64,000 bases of DNA, taken from positions 62,001-126,000 of the forward strand of contig DIYH01000014.1 of assembly GCA_002435755.1 (NCBI GenBank), given 5' to 3'. This DNA is from Flammeovirgaceae bacterium UBA6059 (GTDB taxonomy: Bacteria > Bacteroidota > Bacteroidia > Cytophagales > Cyclobacteriaceae). Both the position numbers and the translations under genes were made by a program. Numbering within the stretch: position 1 is the stretch's first letter; every line of letters begins with the position of its first letter. Below are positions 34,743-44,353 of this stretch, in pieces. The notes beneath the pieces are model-generated. The model had not been told where the DNA came from, ran no database searches, and was given only the letters and a program-made list of their open reading frames with translations.

Positions 34743-37085
34743 TTATCTGTTTTGTAGGTAGTCATTGAATCGTTGGTTGAAATCATCATTTTGCTCTTGG
34801 GTATTGAGCAAGAAGTACATGCCGAGCGTGCGCTCCAGTTGCAGTACACTCAATAGGTAGTTGTATATGGCATTCGCGTTCGCAAGTTGAGCCTGGAAAT
34901 AGTTGTCCTGTTCGTCAATAAGCTGAACACGGTTGACCGCACCCTGAGCGTAAGACTCTTGTGTCAGATCCAAACTCTCACGCGCAGCTTCTACTGACAC
35001 TTTCGAAAGCTCTATGTTGGTCACCTGGTTCACAAGTTGGAGCACAGCGTTGTTTACTCCCTGTGCAATGCTCAGGTTGGTATTTTGCAGGTTGATACCC
35101 AGTTGTTCGAGTTGTATTTGGGCGGTCTGTTGGTTGATATTTTGCTGATTGGCCTGAAATATCGGGAGGCTGACACTCAAACCTGTAGTATAGTATCCAT
35201 CCGGTATCTCGGGAAATCCGGTAGGAAACTCTGTACCTACACCAGTCCTGCTTAGTGTTCTGATATACTGCCCTTGTAGTGCAACCGAAGGCACAAAACG
35301 CCCCCTCTGTGCCAAACTATAACTCAAGTTGGTTGCATTGATATTATTGTTCAATGCTTTCAGCTCAGGCGCATTTTCTTTGGCTATTTGTACCAGGTAA
35401 CCAACGAATGGTTTGGCTGTAACTGGATTGTCAAGCAACCTCATCACCTGATCATATTTGTACTCTTCAAAAAGGCCTTCACCGAGTTCCGGGTCCTCCA
35501 CTCCCACTTTACGATCCAATGGATAATTCAGCAATTGATTTAAGGCGATAGTCGCCTGGTCCACACCATTGACCGCCTCAATCAGAGCTTGTGTATTCTG
35601 AGCCCGCTGACTAGTGAAACGTAAAATATCCGATTTGCCGGCTTCTCCGGCATCAAACCGCTGTTGTGCTAGCTCAAGGTTTCTCTTGGTCACGTCAAGG
35701 TTTCTTTCGTTGATGAGTAGATTAGACTTAGCCAAGAGTATATTGAAGTAAGCGTTGGCTACATTGAAGATGGCATCCAGTTTATCGGCATTGTAGCTTT
35801 GCTCCTGTGCTTCCTTGAGTTCTTTTTGAATTTTAAGGTTAGCGGATACGCTCGGTGAGTAAAGAGTTTGATTGAGAGTCAGGTTACCCGCAGTAGACAT
35901 TTCCGGGTTTTGCCCGTTGGAGACCTCAGCCAAGGCTGGGTCCACATAGCTCCCTGATAATGCGGCATTGAGCTGTGGAAAATAGTTGCTTCGTGCAGTC
36001 TTTACATCTTGTTCAGCCAGTTCCACACTCTTCAGGCTTGACTGCAACCCGAGATTCTTATCTATGGCCTCCAGCATGGCTTCTCTAAGATTGTAGGTCT
36101 TGTCGATTTCTATTTTTGATCTGTCCCCAATGATATTCGTTTGCGCTAGCCTGCTATATCGCAACGAAAGTCCCATTCTGGCAGCAGTCTCAACATTAAG
36201 GCTGAGTTGCTGGTCACTGTTGAAAGTCGAGGAAAGTTCTGAAGGCGGAGCGTCGTTAACAATGGACTCTATAGTCAGTGCAATCCTCCGAAACAGTTGA
36301 TCGAGGGTTGTGGCGGGTTGATTGCTGGCCAACAACCCCAACTCCACATCATGTGCATCGGTAGCAGTAAAAGACGGGATGCCACGGGTCACCAGTTCGT
36401 CAGCCAGCTTCTTTATCTCTGGATCAGTCAGTAAAAAACCGCCACCAAGATAAAAAGCTTCTTCTTCTCCGAGACCAGCAATAATATCATCTACTCCATC
36501 GAACGGAATTATCCTAAAGTTGATGTCACTATCCAATCTTTCTGATAGAATGGCTTCTATGTCAAAATTCTTAAGGAAATCCACCTCATGAGCAATGGCA
36601 ACTGATTCATAGTCATAAATAAAGCGGAGGGCCTTGAGGTCATCAATGATGCTGTGTGTGTCTGAAAGCAACGTGAGGTTCTCTTTGGCAGAAAATTGCT
36701 CCTCGGAAAAATCACTGGGTGCTACTCCAAAAATGATGGTAGGTACGGGAAAGTCCTGACGCTGTGACAACACTACATAATCAACAATACCAAAAACCAA
36801 GATAATATCACATCCCTCTTCGACAAGAGTGTTGTAGTTAGCCTCTGATCTCTTAGCCATAGATTGACTGACCAACCTAAACTTTTCAGGAAAAGACATG
36901 ATCGCATCTTCTCCAATCACCGCCCTGATCTCAGCTTCCAGCAGAGTAATCAGCCTTTGGGTCTCGGGAGTGGCACGATCGGCGAGGATACCCACTTCTA
37001 CCGTTTCTTTTTGCTGAGCAATAAGCCAGAGGCTTGAACAGCACAATAGAAAAGTGAGCATCAAAAATCGAAGTAAATGCATCAT
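34743..37085 (-). CDS. TolC-family outer-membrane channel fused to an ABC-substrate-binding-like domain
   Basis: 780 residues, about 300 longer than a normal TolC homologue. After the signal peptide (cleavage near LIA-QQ), residues about 27-310 resemble the ABC_sub_bind periplasmic binding fold: VEVGILADR, DIILVFGIVDYVVLSQ, PTIIFGVAPSDF, AFYLGGGFLLTD, GIPSFTATDAHDVELGLLA. Residues about 325-780 are an outer-membrane efflux protein with two coiled-coil repeats (NLREAMLEAIDKNLGLQ, YSPSVSANLKIQKELKEA, QGAVNRVQLIDEQDNYFQ). Placed first in the RND operon, the extra domain could sense or capture the pump substrate in the periplasm. The whole is one uninterrupted reading frame. A palindrome and promoter-like elements lie just upstream. 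Confidence 0.87.
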   Translation of the reverse strand: MMHLLRFLMLTFLLCCSSLWLIAQQKETVEVGILADRATPETQRLITLLEAEIRAVIGEDAIMSFPEKFRLVSQSMAKRSEANYNTLVEEGCDIILVFGIVDYVVLSQRQDFPVPTIIFGVAPSDFSEEQFSAKENLTLLSDTHSIIDDLKALRFIYDYESVAIAHEVDFLKNFDIEAILSERLDSDINFRIIPFDGVDDIIAGLGEEEAFYLGGGFLLTDPEIKKLADELVTRGIPSFTATDAHDVELGLLASNQPATTLDQLFRRIALTIESIVNDAPPSELSSTFNSDQQLSLNVETAARMGLSLRYSRLAQTNIIGDRSKIEIDKTYNLREAMLEAIDKNLGLQSSLKSVELAEQDVKTARSNYFPQLNAALSGSYVDPALAEVSNGQNPEMSTAGNLTLNQTLYSPSVSANLKIQKELKEAQEQSYNADKLDAIFNVANAYFNILLAKSNLLINERNLDVTKRNLELAQQRFDAGEAGKSDILRFTSQRAQNTQALIEAVNGVDQATIALNQLLNYPLDRKVGVEDPELGEGLFEEYKYDQVMRLLDNPVTAKPFVGYLVQIAKENAPELKALNNNINATNLSYSLAQRGRFVPSVALQGQYIRTLSRTGVGTEFPTGFPEIPDGYYTTGLSVSLPIFQANQQNINQQTAQIQLEQLGINLQNTNLSIAQGVNNAVLQLVNQVTNIELSKVSVEAARESLDLTQESYAQGAVNRVQLIDEQDNYFQAQLANANAIYNYLLSVLQLERTLGMYFLLNTQEQNDDFNQRFNDYLQNR

Positions 37086-37108
37086 CAGAATAAGTTCAGG
37101 TGTAGCGT

Positions 37109-37140
37109 CGAATATACGTCGGCTTTGCTTTAGAAAGCAA
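37109..37140 (-). promoter_or_regulatory. Candidate promoter with overlapping palindrome for the RND operon
   Basis: On the minus strand TATATTCG (37116-37109) is one mismatch from the Bacteroidota -7 element TAnnTTTG, with TTG 21 bases upstream. The TTG is part of a perfect palindrome TTGCTTT-CT-AAAGCAA (37125-37140), a likely repressor site. Confidence 0.45.
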
Positions 37141-37285
37141 TCTTTTTTTCGGATGAATTTCTATTGTTTGTTAGATATCCAATACTGGTAGCTTACTGAA
37201 CGTCTCCCAATTGTGCCGATCATAAAATTGGAATTCTCTGAAATAGGGAAATGTATATCTTATGTTAGAAACCAACCTCTACGCC

Positions 37286-39283
37286 ATGAATCGTATAGCG
37301 ATTATATGCCTATGCCTGCTAAGTGCAAACCTGCTAGCGCAAAATACCAGTACCACTTCAGAAGTCTGGACTCCAAAGTTACAGATGCAATTCAGGTCGA
37401 TCATGTCGACCAGTATTTCCCCTGACGGGTCACATGTGGCGTATGTAGTACGCTCACCTATCATGACAGAGGAGAAGTCTGAGTATAGCCAACAGATATG
37501 GGTGGCTGCTTCCAATAGTGACTGGAACGAACAGTATACCTATGACGAGTCAAATAACTACTCCCCTGCTTTCTCATCCTCCGGTGAAAATATTGCCTTT
37601 ATCAGTACACGATCAGGAAAGCCTCAGATCTGGTTGATGCGTGTCAAGGGAGGTGAAGCACGCCAAATTACCGACGTGAAAGGAGGTGTTAGCAGGATTG
37701 CCTGGGATCCCAGTGTTGAGCGATTGGCATTTCTTCAGAAGGACCCTGAAACAGAAGAAGAAGCTGCTGCAAAGAAAGGCAAGACAGATGTAATCCTTGT
37801 GGATCAGAACTATAAGTATACACATCTGTATACTATTGGCATTGAGGAAAGTGACGAACCAAAGCAATTAACTTCAGGTGAAATGAACATACTGAGCTTT
37901 GAGTACTCACCAGATGGTAAGCAGATAGTCTTTGATTACAGCCCCACACCAAGTCTAAATGAGTCTTACTACCAAAACACCAACATTGCGATAGTGCCGA
38001 CAGATAGCGGAAAGGTCGAAGTATTGGTCGACCGGCCAGGAATTGACGGCAGTCCAAAGTTCTCACCTGACGGCAAGTACGTAGCATTCAGGACTACAAA
38101 CCGTCAATCTGATCCCATAGGCCTCAGTGATCTGGCTATAGTCAATATAACGGAGAAGGAGATCACTAAGCTCCCTGACACTTTTGATCGTCAGGCTAGT
38201 CTGGTGGATTGGGTTGGTAATGATCTCTATTACTCAGAAGACCAGGGTACTGCAAGGGTATTGAAAACGATGAGCGTGAATAGAGCATCAAGTAGTTCTG
38301 AGATGAACTTCACAATCAATGAAAACAGCCTCGGAGCAGCTACAGGTGTTAGCGCAAGGTATAGCGTTAGTCCCAATGGTGAGATAGCGATGACCTATCA
38401 ATCATTAACTGATCCTGAAGAGGTGTATTTCATCAAGCATAAAGACATTGATCCTAAGCAGCTTAGCTATATCAACCAGGATGTGGAATACAAAGAATTG
38501 GCTAAAACAGAGATCATCCAGTGGAAATCTAAAGATGGCACAGCTGTGGAAGGCTTGATTACCTATCCGATTGGCTATGAAAAAGGTAAGCGCTACCCTG
38601 TCGTCATCAACGTACACGGAGGTCCAAATGGCGTGTTCAGTCAACGGTTTGCCGGTAGGCCCTCTATCTATATGCTGCAATACTTCGCCCAGCAAGGCTA
38701 TGTCGTCGTGCAACCTAACCCCAGGGGCAGTAGTGGCTATGGCAAGGCATTCAGGTATGCTAACTTCAAGGACTGGGGCTATGGTGACTTTGAAGATGTA
38801 GTCTCAGGAGTAGATAAGGCTATCGCAATGGGAGTTGCAGATCCTAACAATCAATTCCTGATGGGTTGGAGCTATGGCGGTTATATGACGAGCTTTGCGG
38901 TCACTAAGACAGACCGATTCAATGCGGCGAGTATGGGGGCCGGATTACCCAATCTTGTGAGCATGACAACCACTACTGACATACCGGACTATCTTGTGGC
39001 ACATATGGGTGGTGAGTACTGGAATGACTATGAGACCTACGAGAAGCATAGCGCCATGTACGGAATCAAAAATGTGATCACTCCCACCCAGGTGATACAT
39101 GGACAAAATGATCTTCGTGTGCCTTTTACCCAGGGTCAGGAGTTTTACGTAGCACTTCAACGGCTAGGTATAGATACAGAAATGATCGTCTATCCGCGTA
39201 CACCGCATGGCCCAAGAGAGCCTAAGTTCTTGATGGATGTTGCTCCACGGATCATTGCTTGGTTTGAGAAGTATAAGAAATAA
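37286..39283 (+). CDS. S9-family prolyl oligopeptidase (acylaminoacyl-peptidase-like), exported
   Basis: About 665 residues from the ATG at 37286, which begins a signal peptide (IAIICLCLLSANLLAQ); an earlier in-frame ATG at 37262 adds only polar residues. The N-terminal half is a WD40/TolB-like propeller (SISPDGSHVAY, FSPDGKYVAFRT). The C-terminal alpha/beta hydrolase carries the triad: Ser in GWSYGGYM, Asp in GQNDLRVPF and His in RTPHGPREP, with the oxyanion HGGPNGVF. It cleaves oligopeptides in the periplasm, likely for peptide nutrition. Divergent from the RND operon, with which it shares the 200-base intergenic region. Confidence 0.93.
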   Translation: MNRIAIICLCLLSANLLAQNTSTTSEVWTPKLQMQFRSIMSTSISPDGSHVAYVVRSPIMTEEKSEYSQQIWVAASNSDWNEQYTYDESNNYSPAFSSSGENIAFISTRSGKPQIWLMRVKGGEARQITDVKGGVSRIAWDPSVERLAFLQKDPETEEEAAAKKGKTDVILVDQNYKYTHLYTIGIEESDEPKQLTSGEMNILSFEYSPDGKQIVFDYSPTPSLNESYYQNTNIAIVPTDSGKVEVLVDRPGIDGSPKFSPDGKYVAFRTTNRQSDPIGLSDLAIVNITEKEITKLPDTFDRQASLVDWVGNDLYYSEDQGTARVLKTMSVNRASSSSEMNFTINENSLGAATGVSARYSVSPNGEIAMTYQSLTDPEEVYFIKHKDIDPKQLSYINQDVEYKELAKTEIIQWKSKDGTAVEGLITYPIGYEKGKRYPVVINVHGGPNGVFSQRFAGRPSIYMLQYFAQQGYVVVQPNPRGSSGYGKAFRYANFKDWGYGDFEDVVSGVDKAIAMGVADPNNQFLMGWSYGGYMTSFAVTKTDRFNAASMGAGLPNLVSMTTTTDIPDYLVAHMGGEYWNDYETYEKHSAMYGIKNVITPTQVIHGQNDLRVPFTQGQEFYVALQRLGIDTEMIVYPRTPHGPREPKFLMDVAPRIIAWFEKYKK

Positions 39284-39297
39284 GAAGTAGTTAGGAT

Positions 39298-39403
39298 ACC
39301 ACAGAAGTGCGCAAAGATCAGAGAGTAATGAAGAGAATCTTTGATTAATAGATGTCAGAAGCTTTGTGAAACTTCATTATGCTTTGTGTTCTTTGTGCAA
39401 CAG
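39298..39403. repeat. Dispersed repeat A
   Basis: ACCACAGAAGTGCGCAAAG ... GCTTTGTGAAACTTCATTAT ... CTTTGTGTTCTTTGTGCAAC, between the S9 peptidase and the cyanophycinase-like gene. Same layout as the copy at 30082-30165. Confidence 0.55.
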
Positions 39404-39436
39404 CTACTTTGTTATGAATTACTAAAATCGTTTTGT

Positions 39437-40282
39437 ATGAATCGTTTTACAAAAACAGTATTTCTTCTCTTAATCCTTCTTGTGCAGGAGAAAGCCATTT
39501 CTCAAACCTCCGGACCTGAAAAAGGAACTTTGGTCATTGTTGGTGGAGGTAAGGTTGGACCAGAGATCACAGACAAGTTCATTGAGCTCGCTGGTGGAAA
39601 AGATGCTAAGATTGTAGTCATCCCCACTGCAGCCGGACGAAAGAAGTATGATGAATCCAATAACAGCTACCAGCTATTCCAAAAAGCGGGTGCTACTAAT
39701 ATCACACTTCTGCATACCGATGATCCGGAGGAAGCAAGTGACAAGGAGTTTACCAAGCCTTTAGAGGATGCTGATGGTATTTGGTTTGGCGGTGGCCGTC
39801 AGTGGCGGCTCGTTGATTCTTACGCCGGTACCTTAGCCGAAGAGTTGTTCTGGAAAGTACTCGACAGAGGTGGCGTGATCGGAGGATCTTCTGCTGGAGC
39901 AACCATTCAAGGTTCCTATCTAGCACGAGGCGATACGAAGAACAACCAAATCATGATCGGCGATCATGAAGAAGGTTTCGGGTTTGTTAAGAACATCGCC
40001 ATCGATCAGCATGTGTTAGCCCGAAATCGTCAGTTCGATCTTTTTGAGATCATCAAGGCCAAACCAGAACTACTGGGCATTGGCATTGACGAAAGCACAG
40101 CCATTGTAGTCTCAAAAGATGAGTTTGAAGTGATTGGTGAAAGCTATGTGTTGATCTATGACAACACATTTTGGTCGAGGGAAGGAAGTGACCTCAAGAA
40201 GCTACCTGCGAAAGAGAGCTCGTTTTATATGTTAAGGTCCGGGGATCGCTATGATATGAAGGAGAGGAAAGTAATTGAATAG
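39437..40282 (+). CDS. Cyanophycinase-like S51 peptidase, exported
   Basis: 281 residues from the ATG at 39437, which opens a signal peptide (TVFLLLILLVQEKAISQ). The fold begins TLVIVGGGKVG; the catalytic Ser lies in GGSSAGATIQG, with upstream WFGGGRQWR as in cyanophycinases. These serine exopeptidases release beta-Asp-Arg dipeptides from cyanophycin. Export suggests digestion of cyanophycin from dead cyanobacteria rather than of a stored reserve. It lies behind the S9 peptidase, and both may serve peptide scavenging; 153 bases including a repeat separate them. Confidence 0.9.
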   Translation: MNRFTKTVFLLLILLVQEKAISQTSGPEKGTLVIVGGGKVGPEITDKFIELAGGKDAKIVVIPTAAGRKKYDESNNSYQLFQKAGATNITLLHTDDPEEASDKEFTKPLEDADGIWFGGGRQWRLVDSYAGTLAEELFWKVLDRGGVIGGSSAGATIQGSYLARGDTKNNQIMIGDHEEGFGFVKNIAIDQHVLARNRQFDLFEIIKAKPELLGIGIDESTAIVVSKDEFEVIGESYVLIYDNTFWSREGSDLKKLPAKESSFYMLRSGDRYDMKERKVIE

Positions 40283-40335
40283 GATAACAAGAATGTGTAG
40301 CGAGTATCAATCACGGTTTAGCTATCTTGATTGCT

Positions 40336-41304
40336 ATGAAAGCACCTTTTATACCTGACCTTACCCTCCCAGCTGTCGCAGCACCTATGTTTCTGATTTC
40401 TGGCCCAAAGCTGGTCATCGAATGTTGCAAGAACGGGATTGTCGGAACGTTCCCGGCCCTGAATCATCGTACCACAGAAGGCTTTGAGCAATGGGTGATT
40501 GAAATCAAAGCATCACTAGCTGATTGGGAAGCAGAAACTGGAAAGACAGCAGCACCCTTCGGAGTTAACCTGATCGTGCATAAGACCAACCCGAGACTTC
40601 AGGCTGATCTGGAGCTTGTGGTGAAACATAAAGTCCCCCTCATCATTACCTCATTGGGGGCGGTCAGTGAGTTGATTGATACGGTTCATGGTTATGGCGG
40701 TTTGGTTTTCCATGACGTGATCATGAAGCGCCACGCAAAGAAAGCTGCTCAAGCCGGTGTAGATGGATTGATCCTCGTGGCAGCTGGTGCAGGAGGTCAT
40801 GCCGGCACCATTAACCCTATACCACTAGTAGATGAAGTCAGACAGTTCTTCGACAAGACCATACTATTATCAGGGTGTGTCTCAAATGGTCGAGATATCG
40901 CCTCCGCCATGCAAATAGGTGCCGACCTGGCCTATATGGGCACACGCTTCATCAATACTAAGGAAAGTCAGGCCCCAGAAGAATATAGGAAGATGATTAT
41001 TGAGTCTGGAGCCAGTGACATAGTCTATACTGCTGCTGTATCTGGTGTTCATGCCAACTTCTTACGTCCTAGCCTTGAAGCAATGGGCATTACTGAAGAG
41101 GTCTGGAAGATATCTGGTAAAGTTGACTTTGGTGAGGAATTATCAGCAGATGAGGCCAAAGCCTGGAAAACGATATGGTCAGCCGGTCAGGGTGTTACCA
41201 AGATCAAGGATAATCCAAGTGTTGGTGAGTTGGTCGATCAACTTAAAACTGAATTTAAGGAGGCTATTGAGGAGCAGGCGAGTTTGTTGGAGAGGTATAA
41301 GTAG
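40336..41304 (+). CDS. Nitronate monooxygenase family flavoprotein
   Basis: 322 residues from the ATG at 40336. A TIM-barrel FMN enzyme: PFGVNLIVHKTNPR near the start, GYGGLVFHDVIMKRHAKKA, then LVAAGAGGHAG with the catalytic His, and the FMN phosphate site LLSGCVSNGRDIASAMQIGADLAY (read in parts). It oxidises nitronates such as propionate-3-nitronate with O2; some relatives are FMN-dependent acyl-CoA or enoyl-ACP reductases, so the exact substrate is open. Cytoplasmic. Follows the cyanophycinase-like gene by 53 bases. Confidence 0.9.
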   Translation: MKAPFIPDLTLPAVAAPMFLISGPKLVIECCKNGIVGTFPALNHRTTEGFEQWVIEIKASLADWEAETGKTAAPFGVNLIVHKTNPRLQADLELVVKHKVPLIITSLGAVSELIDTVHGYGGLVFHDVIMKRHAKKAAQAGVDGLILVAAGAGGHAGTINPIPLVDEVRQFFDKTILLSGCVSNGRDIASAMQIGADLAYMGTRFINTKESQAPEEYRKMIIESGASDIVYTAAVSGVHANFLRPSLEAMGITEEVWKISGKVDFGEELSADEAKAWKTIWSAGQGVTKIKDNPSVGELVDQLKTEFKEAIEEQASLLERYK

Positions 41305-41543
41305 CTCAAAATCAACATTGTTGCCAGCTTGAAACTCACTACAACCTAAAGACTAAGCTGATCTGCTCAAGACTCTATCTGAAATAGATAATAGTGCACA
41401 GACTCAGTTGACAGAAGCTTAGATTTAGAAGTAGAGACAAAGACATCAAAACACGTAAGACAAGTATGATTGACGTTAGAATTGAGGTCATCATCTACTC
41501 CCTACACTAGCAAAAGCAATTTGATATTGTTCCTATCATCGCT

Positions 41544-41894
41544 TCAATTAAACCATACAGCATATCCCTTCCTACGCAATTCTAAAGCTAGCTTTTCCTC
41601 CATTTTCAATGCGGACGATCTGGTAACCAATGGCTCAATGTGATTGTAGAGACTAGGACGAAGGTAGGTGCCATACTTCCGGACAATGCTAGCCGCGAGA
41701 TTGTACCCTTTTTTATTCTTAACTCCTTTTTTGTGCTGCTCAAACCGTTCTTTAGGTGTTTTGCTCGTCATTCCAACGTATATACACTCAAGCACGCCAT
41801 TGAATTGGGGATTAGCAGCTCGAAATCGAGTGCTTTCGGTGAATACGCGCTTAGATAATTCTATGACGTATACTCTGTATTCAACTCGCTTCAT
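41544..41894 (-). CDS. GIY-YIG-like endonuclease domain protein
   Basis: 116 residues. VYVIEL and, after an insertion of about 25 residues, CIYVGMTSKTPKERFEQHKKG match the GIY and YIG halves of this nuclease fold (here VYV and YVG); the Arg of RFEQH and a late Glu (KMEEKLALELRR) are at the expected places. Single-domain members are small nucleases of mostly unknown role, some acting in repair. It is the only minus-strand gene between 37.3 and 49.7 kb and lacks an operon partner. Confidence 0.75.
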   Translation of the reverse strand: MKRVEYRVYVIELSKRVFTESTRFRAANPQFNGVLECIYVGMTSKTPKERFEQHKKGVKNKKGYNLAASIVRKYGTYLRPSLYNHIEPLVTRSSALKMEEKLALELRRKGYAVWFN

Positions 41895-42100
41895 ATAAAC
41901 ACTATTTCGGGCCGGATAATCTGAGTTTGCCCTACCCTAGCTTTAATTATTATCTAACAATCACAACGACTCAAGCTTGAAGAGTTACTCCTTTGCTCCT
42001 TTCTCAAAACTCCAAATCTACTCATTAAACCACTTAGCCCTTTCCCCTTATATCCTATCTATCAATTCTCTATCTTCAATTATGAATCAATCAATCAACC

Positions 42101-43831
42101 ATGAGACTATTCATCGCCATCCTTTTATTGGTAGCTGTAACAGCCTGCTCTCTTACCCAAGATAAACCATCAGGCCCACAATTCAGCATTGATTTTTCAT
42201 TAGAGTTAACCGATCAGCCCATAGATGGGCGTATGCTATTGGTCATCTCCAACGATGACAGTCGAGAGCCTCGATTTCAAATCTCTAATGGACCGTCCAC
42301 ACAACTGCTGTTTGGAGTAGATGTGGATCAGATGAGGGCCGGAGAGACAGCTATCATCGATCCCACAGTACTGGGATACCCACTAAGGAGTCTCAACGAA
42401 ATACCTTCTGGTGAATACACTGTCCAGGCAGTTCTTTACAAATACGAAACTTACAATCGTGCAGATGGCTTTTCACTCAAGCTACCGCCAATGGATAAAG
42501 GTGAGGGCATCAATTGGAGTCGTACTCCTGGTAATTTTATCTCTACCCCACAAAAGATCAACTTTGATCCGAATAAGAATAACACCATCTCAATTACACT
42601 AACCGAGGAAATTCCTCCTATTGAGCCTCCTAAAGACACTAAGTATATCAAGCATATCCAGATGAAGAGTGAGATGCTGTCAGAGTTCTGGGGTCGGGAT
42701 GTTTATCTAGGGGCTAATATCCTCTTGCCAGAAGGATTTGATGAGCATCCAGAAGCACAGTACCCATTGGCAGTATTTCATGGGCACTTCCCCTACTCTT
42801 TTGGAGGATTTCGTGAGGATCCACCCGACCCAGATCTGGAACCCGATTATTCCGCTAGGTTCGGCATATCAGGCTACAACCGTATCATACAACAGGAAGC
42901 TCATGACTTCTATAAAAAGTGGACAGGACCTGACTTCCCTCGTATGTTGATCATCCAGATCCAGCACCCTACGCCTTATTTTGATGACTCTTATGCTGTC
43001 AACTCAGTGAATACCGGACCGTATGGAGATGCGATCACTTACGAGTTGATACCTTATATCGAAAAGCAATTCCGAGGTATCGGAGAAGGCTGGGCGAGGT
43101 TCCTTTATGGTGGCAGTACTGGCGGCTGGATTGCGTTAGCGAATCAGGTGCTCTACCCTGATGAGTACAATGGCTGCTTTGCCGCGTGCCCTGACCCTAT
43201 TGACTTCCGTGCATTCACTTTGCTCAACCTCATGGAAGATGAAAATGCCTATTACGTTAAGAGTTCATGGAAAAAAACCGAAATACCAAGAAGCCGTGCC
43301 ACAAACGGCTATGTCTCAGTTACCCTACGCGAAGTTCAGCATAAAGAACGCGTGATAGGTGCTAAGGGTCGCTCATGCGGCCAACGAGACGTATGGCTGA
43401 CTACCTTCGGACCACAAGATAAAGACGGCTATCCAAAGCATCCCTGGGACAAGGAGACAGGGGAGATTGATCGGGAAGTTGTCCAATACATGATCGAGAA
43501 CTATGACATGCGCTACATCATGGAGCGAGACTGGGCAACCCTGGGGTCCAAGCTCGAGGGCAAGATCAACATCTATGTAGGTGATATGGACAACTCCTAC
43601 CTTAACAATGCAGTCGAGTACATGGAGGAGTTTCTCGAGAGTACTACCGATCCCTACTACGATGGCTTCATCGACTATGGAGATGGGTTTGGGCACTGCT
43701 GGAATGGGGATCACGAGAACCCCAACTATCTTACTCGCCTCCGGTATAATTGGATGTACGTACCGCAGATGCTAGCGCGAATGGAATCCTCCGCACCAGC
43801 TGGCGCAGACCTGAAGAGCTGGAGATACTAG
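42101..43831 (+). CDS. Putative esterase (alpha/beta hydrolase) lipoprotein
   Basis: 576 residues with a lipoprotein signal (LLVAVTAC). An N-terminal beta-rich part (about 20-180) is followed by an esterase-D-like alpha/beta hydrolase: Ser in LYGGSTGGWIA, Asp in IYVGDMDNSYL and His in DGFGHCWNGDH. The oxyanion region is LAVFHGHFPYSFGG. Such enzymes remove acyl groups from carbohydrates or peptides, but there is no linked carbohydrate gene here. Located at the membrane surface. It begins a run of plus-strand genes; the next gene starts six bases after its stop. Confidence 0.82.
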   Translation: MRLFIAILLLVAVTACSLTQDKPSGPQFSIDFSLELTDQPIDGRMLLVISNDDSREPRFQISNGPSTQLLFGVDVDQMRAGETAIIDPTVLGYPLRSLNEIPSGEYTVQAVLYKYETYNRADGFSLKLPPMDKGEGINWSRTPGNFISTPQKINFDPNKNNTISITLTEEIPPIEPPKDTKYIKHIQMKSEMLSEFWGRDVYLGANILLPEGFDEHPEAQYPLAVFHGHFPYSFGGFREDPPDPDLEPDYSARFGISGYNRIIQQEAHDFYKKWTGPDFPRMLIIQIQHPTPYFDDSYAVNSVNTGPYGDAITYELIPYIEKQFRGIGEGWARFLYGGSTGGWIALANQVLYPDEYNGCFAACPDPIDFRAFTLLNLMEDENAYYVKSSWKKTEIPRSRATNGYVSVTLREVQHKERVIGAKGRSCGQRDVWLTTFGPQDKDGYPKHPWDKETGEIDREVVQYMIENYDMRYIMERDWATLGSKLEGKINIYVGDMDNSYLNNAVEYMEEFLESTTDPYYDGFIDYGDGFGHCWNGDHENPNYLTRLRYNWMYVPQMLARMESSAPAGADLKSWRY

Positions 43832-43837
43832 TACCTA

Positions 43838-44323
43838 ATGGGCAGGCCTACACCCTACCATGAGACACAAATCGGATGGCTTTTCCTGAGTCTCATGATT
43901 TTGACTTTGCTCTTCGTTGGATGGCGAGAAAGTTCACAATTGATAGATCAGCAGGAGATATCTACAGGTTTGATCATTATGTCTATTATCATATTTATCA
44001 TATGTCTGTTATTCTATCAACTGGACACATCTATCACCTATCGGAAAATTAAGCTACGATATGGCATAGGGTTAATCAAAATCAATCCTAACATCGACGA
44101 ACTCATTTCGGTAGAGATCACCCGAATACCATGGTGGTACGGTTTGGGCATTAAGATCACCTCAAAGGGTTGGATGTACAACATACAAGGCAGAGATGTA
44201 GTGATGCTTAAATATCAGAAGGGTGCGTCTAAAGAATCAATTATGATCGGTACAGCGCAACCCGAAGAGCTGAAGAAATCGCTCATGGAAAATTTTGAAC
44301 TTAAGGAAAATCCGGTAGTTTAA
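43838..44323 (+). CDS. Small membrane protein with two TM segments and PH-like tail
   Basis: 161 residues. Two hydrophobic segments (IGWLFLSLMILTLLFVGW and GLIIMSIIIFIICLLFY) are followed by a beta-rich domain (KIKLRYGIGLI, ISVEITRIPWWYGLGIKIT, DVVMLKYQKG) that resembles bacterial PH-like domains. Function unknown. It is 6 bases after the esterase gene and 30 bases before corA, so it may share a transcript with both. Confidence 0.75.
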   Translation: MGRPTPYHETQIGWLFLSLMILTLLFVGWRESSQLIDQQEISTGLIIMSIIIFIICLLFYQLDTSITYRKIKLRYGIGLIKINPNIDELISVEITRIPWWYGLGIKITSKGWMYNIQGRDVVMLKYQKGASKESIMIGTAQPEELKKSLMENFELKENPVV

Positions 44324-44353
44324 CGCCCATAGCCATCAACAAAACTCCTTACC

